A stretch of DNA of 57,003 nt from Rubrivivax sp. (lineage in GTDB: Bacteria; Pseudomonadota; Gammaproteobacteria; Burkholderiales; Burkholderiaceae_C): assembly GCA_016789955.1 (NCBI GenBank), contig JAEUPB010000068.1, positions 1 through 57,003 on the forward strand, read 5' to 3'. The notes below the pieces were generated by a model. That model was not told the DNA's origin, ran no database searches, and saw only the letters and a program-made list of their open reading frames with translations. Below, piece by piece: positions 16,520 to 24,640 of the stretch; position 1 is the stretch's first letter, and the number at the start of each line of letters is the position of its first letter. A program made the translations under genes and the position numbers.

Positions 16520-18532
16520 TCAGTCGCGCCGCGCCGCCGGCCGCTGCCGGTAGAACGTCAGCGGCACCTCGGCCGCCTGCTGCTTCAGCACCGACTTGCG
16601 CATGCGGCCGACCACGTGCATCTCGCACGGCTTGCAGTCGAACCGCAGCAGCAGCTTCTCGCCGCCGTTCGGCCCCGCGCTGGTTAGCACCAGCGGCTCG
16701 GCACGCACCGTGCCCTGCACCCCTTGCACGCCCTTGGCCTGCTTCGGGCACAGCGAGAGTGACCAGCGCACGCAGTGCTTGGTGATCATCAGGCTGACGT
16801 CGCCCAGCTCCTCGTGGCTCTCGTAAGCGGCTCCCACCAGCTTCACGCCGTGCTTCGCGTAGAACGCCGCGGCCTGTTGGTTGTAGACGTTGGCCAGGTA
16901 GGTCAGCGTGTCCTCGGGGTAGGGCACCGGAGGCTCCACCGGCGGCAGCGGCAGCCAACGGCGGAAGGCGGCCGAGCGCGCGGCGTCGAGCGCAGCCACG
17001 GCATCGCGGCGCAGGGCGTTGATCGCGCCGATCGGCAGGAAGTCGGCGGCGGCATCGTCGTCGATGCGGATCTCGCGGGCCGCGTACAGCGTGCCGCCGA
17101 GCTTGCCGAGCTGCTCGTGAATCACGGCGCGGCCCTTGGCGGCGTCGCGCGAGCGTTCGTGCCGCTGCGCGAGCATGGCCTCGGCCGTGTGGCCGTGGGC
17201 ATCGGCGACGCGCAGCACGTAGCCCGCATCGCTGCGCGACAGGCGCAGGTCGACGGCGATCGTGCGCTCGCTGGTGCGGCCGGCCATCAGCCGCTCCCAG
17301 GCCATGTCGCGGTTGCGGCTGATCTCCACGCCCTTGCGCAGGCCCTTCAGCTCGGCGATGGGCGCGTTGGGTTCCACGCGCCAGCCGGCGCCGCCCAGCG
17401 GCCGCGCGACGTTCACCGGCACGCCCTGCAGGTGGCCCTGCAGGTCGACCCAGGTCAGCGCGTCGCCGTTGTGCAGCGCCATCGACGCATCGGCGAGCTG
17501 CACGTCGAAGTGGTCGGCGCCGATGCGCTGCACGTGGCCCACCGGCAGCCCGGCGTGCTTGGGCGTGTCGAAGGCGCCGATGTCCATGCGGCGGCCGTTG
17601 ACGAAGTAGTCGATGCCGCCGCGGTTGAAGCCGCGCTCGGGGTCGGGCGTGAAGAAGAAGCGCGTGCGCCCGTGCGACGACGCGTGCAGCTCCGGCCTCT
17701 CGTCGAGGATGGCGTCGAACAGCAGCCGGTAGTGCGCGGTGACGTTCTTGACCGTCGCCAGGTCCTTGTAGCGGCCCTCGATCTTGAAGCTGCGGATGCC
17801 GGCGTCGATCAGCGCGCGCAGGTTGGCGCTCTGGTCGTTGTCCTTCAGGCTCAGCACGTGCTTCTCGTGCGCCACCACGCGGCCCTGCGCGTCGGTCACG
17901 GTGTAGGGCAGCCGGCACTCCTGCGAGCAGCTGCCGCGGTTGGCGCTGCGCCCGGTGTGCGCGTGGCTGATGAAGCATTGCCCGCTGTAGGCCACGCACA
18001 GCGCGCCGTGGATGAAGAACTCGAGCGTCGCGTGGTCCACCACCGCGCGGATGGCGCGGATCTGCTCCAGCGTCAGCTCGCGCGCCAGCACCATCTGCGC
18101 GAACCCGGCGTCCTGCAGGAAGCGGGCCTTTTCGGGCGTGCGGATGTCGGTCTGCGTGCTGGCGTGCAGCTGGATCGGCGGCAGGTCCAGCATCGCCAGC
18201 GCCATGTCCTGCACGATCAGCGCGTCGGCGCCGGCGTCGTGCAGCTGCCAGCACAGGCGTCGCGCCGACTCCAGCTCGTCGTCGCGCAGGATGGTGTTGA
18301 CGGTGACGAGGATGCGGGCGTTCACGCGGTGGGCGTGGCGGCACAGGCGCTCGATGTCCTGCACCGAGTTGGACGCCTTGTCGCGAGCGCCCCAGCCGGG
18401 GCCGCCGATGTACACCGCGTCGGCGCCGTGGTCGATGGCGGCGATGCCGATGTCGGCGTCGCGCGCGGGGGCGAGCAATTCGATCTCGTCGGCGCGGGCG
18501 TTCGTGGGCGCGGGCGCTATCGTCGCGGGCAT
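16520..18532 (-). CDS. rlhA: 23S rRNA 5-hydroxycytidine C2501 synthase, U32 family
   Basis: This protein of 670 residues (E. coli RlhA has 653) is in the peptidase U32 family, whose RlhA branch hydroxylates C2501 of 23S rRNA. The N-terminal barrel begins ELLAPARDADIGIAAIDHGADAVYIG. The family signature is EFFIHGALCVAYSGQCF followed by the cysteine pair in GSCSQECRLPY. The DUF3656-type middle region and a C-terminal domain ending with a further cysteine pair (FDCKPCEMH) complete the usual architecture. The conserved cysteines suggest an iron-sulphur cluster. The start at 18532 lies only 19 bp from the start of the divergent Bug gene, so the two promoters must overlap each other's coding sequences. 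Confidence 0.88.
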   Translation of the reverse strand: MPATIAPAPTNARADEIELLAPARDADIGIAAIDHGADAVYIGGPGWGARDKASNSVQDIERLCRHAHRVNARILVTVNTILRDDELESARRLCWQLHDAGADALIVQDMALAMLDLPPIQLHASTQTDIRTPEKARFLQDAGFAQMVLARELTLEQIRAIRAVVDHATLEFFIHGALCVAYSGQCFISHAHTGRSANRGSCSQECRLPYTVTDAQGRVVAHEKHVLSLKDNDQSANLRALIDAGIRSFKIEGRYKDLATVKNVTAHYRLLFDAILDERPELHASSHGRTRFFFTPDPERGFNRGGIDYFVNGRRMDIGAFDTPKHAGLPVGHVQRIGADHFDVQLADASMALHNGDALTWVDLQGHLQGVPVNVARPLGGAGWRVEPNAPIAELKGLRKGVEISRNRDMAWERLMAGRTSERTIAVDLRLSRSDAGYVLRVADAHGHTAEAMLAQRHERSRDAAKGRAVIHEQLGKLGGTLYAAREIRIDDDAAADFLPIGAINALRRDAVAALDAARSAAFRRWLPLPPVEPPVPYPEDTLTYLANVYNQQAAAFYAKHGVKLVGAAYESHEELGDVSLMITKHCVRWSLSLCPKQAKGVQGVQGTVRAEPLVLTSAGPNGGEKLLLRFDCKPCEMHVVGRMRKSVLKQQAAEVPLTFYRQRPAARRD

Positions 18533-18551
18533 CGTCGTTGAGGAGATCGTC

Positions 18552-19544
18552 GTGGACTGGATCCGTCAGTGTCGCACCATCGTTTCCGGCGTGGCCGTCA
18601 TGGCCCTGTTCGCGCTGTCCGCCGGCCCGGCGCAGGCGCAGGCCTGGCCGCAGCGCGGGCCGATCAAGCTGGTGGCGGTGTTCCCGCCCGGCGGCTCCGT
18701 CGACCAGGTGGCGCGCATCCTCGCGCCGGTGCTGCAGCAGCGGCTCGGGCAGGCGGTGGTGGTCGACAACAAGGGCGGCGCATCGGGCTCGATCGGCACC
18801 GCGGCGGTGGCGACCTCGCCGCCCGACGGCTACACCTACGCGGTGGTGTTCGACACCCACGGCGTGAACCCGAGCCTGATCCCGGCATTGCCCTACGACA
18901 CGGCGAAGGACCTCACCGCGGTGGCCTTGATCGGCACCGGCGCGATGGTCGTGACCACTGTCGCCACGTCGCCGCTGCGCACCTTCGCCGACGTGGTGGC
19001 CGCCGCGAAGCCGGGCGGCAAGGGCGTGACCTACGGCAGCATCGGCTCGGGCAGCCTCGGCCACCTGGCGATGACGCTGCTGGCGAAGTCGAGCCAGCTC
19101 GACCTGGTGCACGTGCCCTACAAGGGCGGCGGGCCGCTGATGAACGACGCGCTGGCCGGCCACGTGCAGACGGCGGTGGGCTCGGTGTTCCTCTCGAAGC
19201 CGCACATCGACAGCGGCAGGCTGCGCGCGCTGGCCGTCACCACCAGCAAGCGCAGCGCCAGCCTGCCCGACGTGCCCACGCTCGCCGAGAGCGGCTTCGC
19301 CGGCTTCGATGCGCCGGCCTGGTGGGCGGTGCTGGCGCCGGCGAAGACACCGCCGGAGATCGTCAAGCGCATGAACGAGGAGCTCAACGCCGCGCTGAAG
19401 ACGCCCGAGGTGGCCGCCAAGCTCGCCGCGCAGGGCATCGCCACCAGCGACGTGACGCCGGCCGCGGCGCAGGCCTTCATCGAGCGCCAGATCGACACCT
19501 GGGCCACGGTGGTGAAGGCCAACGGCATCAAGGCCGACCAGTAG
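18552..19544 (+). CDS. Tripartite tricarboxylate transporter substrate-binding protein (Bug family)
   Basis: This periplasmic receptor of about 330 residues has a signal peptide cleaved near AQAQA at about residue 30. The Bug/TctC fold is shown by IKLVAVFPPGGSVDQVAR, VVDNKGGASGSIG, the VPYKGGGPLMNDALAG loop and PDVPTLAESG near the C-terminus. These proteins bind carboxylates for TctAB uptake or for sensing. They are hugely expanded in Burkholderiales and often stand alone, as here, with no TctAB genes nearby. The GTG start at 18552 is chosen because GAGGAG lies 6-7 nt upstream; an ATG at 18600 would truncate the signal peptide. Confidence 0.88.
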   Translation: MDWIRQCRTIVSGVAVMALFALSAGPAQAQAWPQRGPIKLVAVFPPGGSVDQVARILAPVLQQRLGQAVVVDNKGGASGSIGTAAVATSPPDGYTYAVVFDTHGVNPSLIPALPYDTAKDLTAVALIGTGAMVVTTVATSPLRTFADVVAAAKPGGKGVTYGSIGSGSLGHLAMTLLAKSSQLDLVHVPYKGGGPLMNDALAGHVQTAVGSVFLSKPHIDSGRLRALAVTTSKRSASLPDVPTLAESGFAGFDAPAWWAVLAPAKTPPEIVKRMNEELNAALKTPEVAAKLAAQGIATSDVTPAAAQAFIERQIDTWATVVKANGIKADQ

Positions 19545-19624
19545 CCGATCGGGGGTGGCCGCGGCTCGCCCCGCGCCGGCCTCCGTTCGCACCGGGGCGC
19601 GGGCCCTGCACCTCCACGAGGCGC

Positions 19625-19630
19625 TACTCT
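19625..19630 (+). promoter_or_regulatory. Candidate -10 element of the LytS-type kinase gene
   Basis: TACTCT ends 4 nt before the ATG at 19635 and no ribosome site lies between. It fits the near-leaderless pattern listed in the findings. Confidence 0.35.
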
Positions 19631-19634
19631 GCCG

Positions 19635-20741
19635 ATGATGAGCGTCGTTCCGCTGCTGACCGGGTCCGCGCAACAGCCGCTGCCGCAGCCGCCGCGCCGG
19701 GCGCCGCTGCTGGCCGGCTGGGCGCTGTTCTGGCTGCTGATGGTCACGATCGCGGTGCAGGCGCACCTGCAGGAGGGCTACACCGACCTGTGGCGGCCGC
19801 TGTTGTGGGAAGGCAGTTCGTGCGCGATGGCCACCGCCTGCGCCGCCTTCCTTTGGCGCTGGGTGCCGCGCGCCGACGGCCACCTCGCGCACCCGCTGCG
19901 GTGGTTCCGCCTGGCGCTGTTGCAGCTGCTGTGGATGGCGCCGCTGTTCGTGGCCGCCATCTATGCCGTTCGCCATGGCGTCTACGCGCTGGTCGGCGAG
20001 GTCTACCGCCATCCGCCGTGGACGCAGGTGCTGCTGCACGAATCGTTGCGCTTCGGGTTGTTCTACGCCCTGTTCGCGGCGGTGGTGTTCGGCGTGCGCG
20101 CCCATGCGGCGCTGCAGGCCGAGGGCTTGCGCGCGGAGCGCGCGCTGACGCTGGCGCGCGAGGCGCAGCTCGCACAGCTCGCGCAGCAGATGCAGCCGCA
20201 CTTCCTGTTCAATGCCTTGAACACGATCGCCGAGGTCGTGCATGCGGATGCGGCGCAGGCCGAGTCGCTGCTGCTGCGGCTGTCCGCCCTGTTGCGCGCC
20301 GCCACCGAGCTGACGCGCCGGCCGCTCGTGCCGTTGGCCGACGAACTGGCGCTGGTGGAAGGCTACGCGGCCATCATGCGCGAACGCTTCGCCGGGCGGC
20401 TGGTGCTGACGATCGATGCCGACCCCGCCACCGCCACGGTGGAAGTGCCCAGCCTGTGCCTGCAGCCGCTGCTGGAGAACGCCTTCGTGCACGGTGTGGA
20501 GCGCTGCGCCGGGCCGGCGGAGGTGCGGGTCTCGGCGCGGCTCGTGACGCCAGCCGAGCTGGAGCTGCAGGTGCGCTGCAACCTGGGCACCGTGAACCTG
20601 TCTGCGCCCGACGGCGTGGGCCTGGGCACGCTGCGCGAGCGGCTCGCAGCGGCGCGTGGCGCTGCGGCCTGGCTCGTGCTCGACGCACAACCGGGTGGTG
20701 GCAGCGTGGCCACGCTGCGCTGGCCGGTGCGCGGAGGCTGA
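19635..20741 (+). CDS. LytS/AlgZ-type membrane sensor histidine kinase
   Basis: This protein of 368 residues has four hydrophobic segments in the first 160 residues, then a His_kinase domain with the phosphoacceptor in QMQPHFLFNALNTI (about residues 185-199) and an N-box LQPLLENAFVHG. The usual DNGxG nucleotide box is altered to CNLGT, though the following GVGLGTLRERL loop is intact. AlgZ/FimS-like kinases show similar deviation. It should sense a membrane or envelope signal and phosphorylate the LytTR regulator encoded next, 4 bp downstream. The ATG pair at 19635/19638 follows a -10-like element. Confidence 0.85.
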   Translation: MMSVVPLLTGSAQQPLPQPPRRAPLLAGWALFWLLMVTIAVQAHLQEGYTDLWRPLLWEGSSCAMATACAAFLWRWVPRADGHLAHPLRWFRLALLQLLWMAPLFVAAIYAVRHGVYALVGEVYRHPPWTQVLLHESLRFGLFYALFAAVVFGVRAHAALQAEGLRAERALTLAREAQLAQLAQQMQPHFLFNALNTIAEVVHADAAQAESLLLRLSALLRAATELTRRPLVPLADELALVEGYAAIMRERFAGRLVLTIDADPATATVEVPSLCLQPLLENAFVHGVERCAGPAEVRVSARLVTPAELELQVRCNLGTVNLSAPDGVGLGTLRERLAAARGAAAWLVLDAQPGGGSVATLRWPVRGG

Positions 20742-20745
20742 TGGG

Positions 20746-21459
20746 GTGCGAGTTCTGATCGTCGACGACGAAGCCCCGGCTCGCGCGAGGCTCGCGCGGC
20801 TGCTCGCCGCGCATGCCGACGTGGAGATCACCGGCCATGCCGCCGACGGAGAGGCGGCCCTGCGTGCCGTGGCCGATCAGTCGCCGGAGCTCGTGCTGCT
20901 GGACGTGCAGATGCCCGGCATCGACGGCCTGGACGTGGCGGCGTCGCTGCCCGACCCGGCCCCGGCGGTGGTGTTCGTCACCGCGCACGACCGCTATGCG
21001 CTGCAGGCGTTCGAGCATGCGGCGCTGGACTACCTGCTCAAGCCCGTGGAGCCCGAGCGGCTGGCCCGTGCGCTGCAGCGCGTGCGCGAGCGCGCGGCCG
21101 CGCCGGCCCGCGCACCGCGGCCGCCGCGGCAGCTGCTGGTGCCCGACCACCGCGGGCTGCGCGTGGTGCCGGTTGCCGACGTGGCGTGGCTCGAGGCTGC
21201 CGGCAACTACGTGGTGCTGCACGTGCAGCCCCGGGACCCGGCGCCGCCGCTGCTGCGCCGGCCGCTGGCCGCGTTGCTCGACGACCTCGGCCCCGGCTAC
21301 GTGCGCTGCCACCGCAGCGTGGCGGTGGCGCTGGCGCAGGTGGCCGCGGTGGAGCCGCGCGAGGGTGGCGAGGCCGACGTGAAGCTGCGCGACGGCACGG
21401 TCGTGCGTTGCAGCCGCACGCACCGGCGTGCGCTGCTCGAGCGGCTCGCCCCGGGCTGA
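20746..21459 (+). CDS. LytTR-family response regulator
   Basis: This protein of about 237 residues has a receiver domain at about 1-115 with the acidic pair in IVDDE, the phosphorylated Asp in LLDVQMPGIDG and the Lys in LLKPVEP. It also has a C-terminal LytTR DNA-binding domain at about 135-235 (VAWLEAAGNYVVLHV, YVRCHRSVAVAL). Its partner is the kinase immediately upstream. The GTG at 20746 is preferred: the receiver's first strand (VRVLIVDDE) starts exactly there and GGAGG lies at 20732-20737. An upstream in-frame ATG would add a non-family extension that overlaps the kinase gene. The target genes are unknown; the acyltransferase gene downstream is one candidate. Confidence 0.88.
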   Translation: MRVLIVDDEAPARARLARLLAAHADVEITGHAADGEAALRAVADQSPELVLLDVQMPGIDGLDVAASLPDPAPAVVFVTAHDRYALQAFEHAALDYLLKPVEPERLARALQRVRERAAAPARAPRPPRQLLVPDHRGLRVVPVADVAWLEAAGNYVVLHVQPRDPAPPLLRRPLAALLDDLGPGYVRCHRSVAVALAQVAAVEPREGGEADVKLRDGTVVRCSRTHRRALLERLAPG

Positions 21460-21515
21460 CCGCCGTTCGCCCCCGCGTGCTGGGCGCGGCCACGGCCGCG
21501 CCGCACGATGCCGGC

Positions 21516-22694
21516 ATGACGACCGAACCTCCCACCGCCGCGCGGCCGCCGACCCGGCTGCACTTCATCGACACGCTGCGCATCGCCGCCTTCGCGCTGC
21601 TCGTGCTCTACCACGTGGGCATGTACTACGTGAGCTGGGACTGGCATGTGAAGAGCCCGCACGCCGGCCCTGTGCTGGAGCCGCTGATGCGGCTGCTGTC
21701 GCCATGGCGCATGTCGCTGCTGTTCCTCGTCTCGGGTGTCGCCACCGGCGTGCTGCTGCAGCGGCCGGGCACGACGCTGCGCGGGCGCTTGAAGCGCCTG
21801 CTGCTGCCGCTGCTGTTCGGCATGGCGCTGGTGGTGCCCCCGCAGAGCTGGCTCGAGGTGCAGCAGAAGTTGGGCTGGGATGGTGGCTACGCCGAGTTCC
21901 TCGGGCTGTACGCCAGCGCGTACGACGGGTTCTGCCGCGGCGATGACTGCCTCGTGCTGCCGACGTGGAACCACTTGTGGTTCCTGCCGTACCTGGCGGT
22001 CTACACGGGGCTCGCGTGGGCGCTGGTCCGCCACGCTCGCGGCCCGCAGAGCGTGCTGCAGCGCGGCGCCGCGTGGCTGGCCGTGGGGCCGTGGCGCTGG
22101 CTGCTGCCGGTGGCGTGGCTGCTGGCCACGCGCGTGCTGCTGGCACCGCACTTCCCGACGACGCATGCGCTGGTCGACGACTGGACGATGCACGCGCAGT
22201 ACGCGCCGATCTTCCTCGTCGGCGTGCTGTGGGCGCGCGAGCCGTCGGTCTGGGCCGACCTCGCGCGCAAGCGGCACGTCGCCGCCGTGGCCCTGCTGCT
22301 GGCCTGGGTGGTGGTGCTCGTGGCCGAGCCGCTGCTGGCGCGCAGGCTCGCGGCAAGCGTGGCGCAGTGGGCCGGCGTGGTGGCGGCGCTGGGCTACGCC
22401 AGGCATCACCTCGACCGCCCCTGGCCCTGGCTGAAGCCGCTGGGCGAAGCCGTGTTCCCGCTGTACCTCGTGCACCAGACGATCACCATCGTCGCGGCGC
22501 GGCTGCTGCTGGCACCGCTGGCGTGGCCGCCGCTGGTCGAAGGGCCGGTGCTGGTGGCGGTCACGTTCGGCGGCGGCGCGGCGTTCTGGCTCGCGGTGCG
22601 CCGCGTGCCGTGGCTGCGCGTGTGGTGCGGCTTGTCGCCGCTTCAGCCGAGCCGGTCGGAGGTGGCGTCGAACGCCGCGCGCAGCGTCGTGTAG
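21516..22694 (+). CDS. Acyltransferase family 3 membrane protein
   Basis: This polytopic membrane protein of about 392 residues has the acyltransferase-3/OpgC-like pattern. It starts with LHFIDTLRIAAFALLVLYHVG (Asp and His expected at the active face) and has about ten hydrophobic helices and a late ...FPLYLVHQTITI helix. Such enzymes O-acylate extracellular glycans or surface molecules. The ATG at 21516 is the first that keeps the family N-terminus. The last 52 bp overlap, on the opposite strand, the end of thrH. The acceptor is unknown. It lies 56 bp after the LytTR regulator and could be co-transcribed with it. Confidence 0.8.
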   Translation: MTTEPPTAARPPTRLHFIDTLRIAAFALLVLYHVGMYYVSWDWHVKSPHAGPVLEPLMRLLSPWRMSLLFLVSGVATGVLLQRPGTTLRGRLKRLLLPLLFGMALVVPPQSWLEVQQKLGWDGGYAEFLGLYASAYDGFCRGDDCLVLPTWNHLWFLPYLAVYTGLAWALVRHARGPQSVLQRGAAWLAVGPWRWLLPVAWLLATRVLLAPHFPTTHALVDDWTMHAQYAPIFLVGVLWAREPSVWADLARKRHVAAVALLLAWVVVLVAEPLLARRLAASVAQWAGVVAALGYARHHLDRPWPWLKPLGEAVFPLYLVHQTITIVAARLLLAPLAWPPLVEGPVLVAVTFGGGAAFWLAVRRVPWLRVWCGLSPLQPSRSEVASNAARSVV

Positions 22695-23254
22695 TCGCGG
22701 TGCACCGGATACTGCGGGAACTGCGCGACGATGCTCTCGGGCGGGTGGATGAAGAAGCCCGCGTCGGCGGCGCCCAGCATGCCGGTGTCGTTGTACGAAT
22801 CGCCCGCGGCGATCACCTTGAAGTTCAGTGCCTTCAGCGCGTTGACGGCCTGGAACTTCTGGTTCGGCTGGCGCAGGTGGTAGGCCGCGACGTAGCCGTC
22901 GGCGTCGGTCTCCAGCCTGTGGCAGAAGAGCGTGGGCCGGCCGAGCTGCCGCATCATCGGGTCGGCGAACTCGTAGAACGTGTCCGACAGGATCACCACC
23001 TGGTAGCGCGTGCGCAGGCCGTCGAGGAACTCGCGCGCGCCGGGCAGCGGCGCCATGCCGCCGATGACGTCCTGGATGTCGGCCAGCTTCAGCCCCTTCT
23101 CGCGCAGCAGCGCCAGCCGGAAGCGCATCAGCTTGTCGTAGTCGGGCTCGTCGCGCGTGGTGCGGCGGAATTCGGGGATACCGGTGCGTTCGGCGAAGGC
23201 GATCCAGATCTCGGGGATCAGCACCCCTTCGAGGTCGAGGCAGACGATGTGCAT
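22643..23254 (-). CDS. thrH: Phosphoserine phosphatase / homoserine phosphotransferase ThrH
   Basis: This HAD-superfamily enzyme of about 203 residues closely follows Pseudomonas ThrH in length and sequence signatures. ThrH dephosphorylates phosphoserine and can move the phosphate to homoserine. Motif I is CLDLEGVL (with the DxE variant typical for ThrH), followed by EIWIAFAERTGI. Motif II is ILSDTFYEFADP, and motif IV is AAGDSYNDTGML. It is cytosolic and links serine and threonine metabolism. The start at 23254 begins directly with the first strand. Its 3' end overlaps the convergent acyltransferase gene by 52 bp. Confidence 0.92.
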   Translation of the reverse strand: MHIVCLDLEGVLIPEIWIAFAERTGIPEFRRTTRDEPDYDKLMRFRLALLREKGLKLADIQDVIGGMAPLPGAREFLDGLRTRYQVVILSDTFYEFADPMMRQLGRPTLFCHRLETDADGYVAAYHLRQPNQKFQAVNALKALNFKVIAAGDSYNDTGMLGAADAGFFIHPPESIVAQFPQYPVHRDYTTLRAAFDATSDRLG

Positions 23255-23404
23255 GGCGGCAGCGGCGCGGGGCTCGTGGCGGGGCGGGGAACGACGCGCG
23301 ATCGTAGTGCACGGCGTCGTGGCGGCCCGGGGCGCGAGCGGCTGTGCCGGCCCCCGGCGCATCGGCCCGTCCAGGGCCACGGCCTGCCGATTCGGAAGGG
23401 CGGC

Positions 23405-24025
23405 CTACTTCGCCGCGCCCCACAGCTCCTGCAGCCGCGCGTCGCGGCCGCAGCTGGTGCGGTAGTACTTGTAGCGGATGGGGTTCTTCAGGTAGTAGTC
23501 CTGGTGGTAACCCTCCGCCGCGTAGAAAGGCCCGGCGCGCTCGATCGTCGTGACGATCGGCTCCTTGAACGGCTTGCTCTTCTCCAGCGCCACCAGCGAG
23601 GCGCGAGCCGCCGCGAGCTGTGCGTCGTCGTGTGCGTAGATGGCCGTGCGGTACGGACTGCCGCTGTCGCAGAACTGGCGGTCGCGCGTGGTCGGGTCGA
23701 TGCTGTGCCAGAACTTCCCCAGCAGCTGCTCGTAGCTCACCTTCTGCGGGTCGTAGACCACCTCCACGGCCTCGGCGTGGCCGGTGCCCTTGGCCGACAC
23801 CTGCTCGTAGGTCGGGTTCGGCGTGCGGCCGCCGGTGTAGCCCGAGGTGGTGGAGATCACGCCCGGCACCTTGTCGAAGTCGGCTTCCACGCACCAGAAG
23901 CAGCCACCGGCGAAGGTGGCCTTGGCGGTGCGGGCGGGCACTGCCGCGCTCGGCGTCTGCGCCGAGGCCGCGGCTGACAGCAACAGCGCCGCTGCGCCCA
24001 TCAGGATCCCGCGCCGCGCGTTCAT
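23405..24025 (-). CDS. msrA: Peptide methionine-S-sulfoxide reductase, exported
   Basis: This protein of about 206 residues reduces the S epimer of methionine sulfoxide in proteins. The catalytic GCFWCVEADF is present at about residues 41-50, along with the GYTGG and YEGYHQDY-like (EGYHQDYY) signatures. A hydrophobic signal peptide (residues about 6-23, cleaved near ASA) indicates a periplasmic location, unlike the cytosolic E. coli enzyme. A second Cys in the C-terminal RTSCG can serve as recycling cysteine. The start overlaps the msrB stop (ATGA), so the two epimer-specific enzymes are made together. Confidence 0.93.
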   Translation of the reverse strand: MNARRGILMGAAALLLSAAASAQTPSAAVPARTAKATFAGGCFWCVEADFDKVPGVISTTSGYTGGRTPNPTYEQVSAKGTGHAEAVEVVYDPQKVSYEQLLGKFWHSIDPTTRDRQFCDSGSPYRTAIYAHDDAQLAAARASLVALEKSKPFKEPIVTTIERAGPFYAAEGYHQDYYLKNPIRYKYYRTSCGRDARLQELWGAAK

Positions 24026-24525
24026 GCCGCCTCCGGCACGAAGCGCAGCGCCACGCCGTTGTTGCAGTAGCGCTGGCCGGTGGGCGGCGGGCCGTCGCCG
24101 AACACGTGGCCCTGGTGGCCTTCGCAGCGCGCGCAGTGGTACTCGGTGCGCGGCACGATCAGCTTGAAGTCGCGGCTGGTGCCCAGCGCGCCGGGCAACG
24201 GCGTGTGGAAGCTCGGCCAGCCGGTGCCGCTCTCGTACTTGGCCGCGGCGTCGAACAGCGGCAGGTCGCAGCCGGCGCAGTGGTAGCGGCCGCGGCGCTT
24301 CTCCTGGTTCAGCGCGCTGGTGCCGGCGCGCTCGGTGCCGTGCTGGCGCAGCACGTCGTACTGCGGGGGCGTGAGGCGGCGGCGCCACTCGGCGTCGGGC
24401 AGGCGGCGCCAGTCGGTCACGTCGGTGGCGGCAGGTGCCGCTGCCGGTGCGGCCAGGGCGCTGCGGGCCGCCGCCGGGGCCAGGCCGATGGCGGACAGGA
24501 AGTGGACGAGCTGGCGGCGGGTCAT
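24022..24525 (-). CDS. msrB: Peptide methionine-R-sulfoxide reductase, Tat-exported
   Basis: This protein of 167 residues reduces the R epimer of methionine sulfoxide. Zinc cysteines are in CAGC and CARC. The substrate-site histidines are in EGHQGHVFGDG, and the catalytic Cys is in RYCNNGVALRF near residue 155. The N-terminus (MTRRQLVHFLSAIGLAPAAA, cleavage near ALA) looks like a twin-arginine signal, which suits a folded zinc protein exported to the periplasm. It precedes msrA on the same strand with a 4-bp overlap. Together they would repair oxidised envelope proteins. Confidence 0.92.
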   Translation of the reverse strand: MTRRQLVHFLSAIGLAPAAARSALAAPAAAPAATDVTDWRRLPDAEWRRRLTPPQYDVLRQHGTERAGTSALNQEKRRGRYHCAGCDLPLFDAAAKYESGTGWPSFHTPLPGALGTSRDFKLIVPRTEYHCARCEGHQGHVFGDGPPPTGQRYCNNGVALRFVPEAA

Positions 24526-24640
24526 GGCGGGCCTTTCGGGGCAGACGATCGATGACGCTTGGGTCGCGCCTGGCCCGGGATTCTTTCAGCGGCGGCCGCC
24601 TTGGGCGGTGACCCCGACGCGGGCAGGGTCGGCGAGGACT

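Noticed and set aside
16032-20831. Minus-strand open frame of about 1600 codons
   Set aside because: It is an artefact of high GC content. It runs against clearly real genes on both strands (fused ABC gene, rlhA frame, Bug, LytS) and its product is Arg/Ala/Pro/His-rich with no domain.
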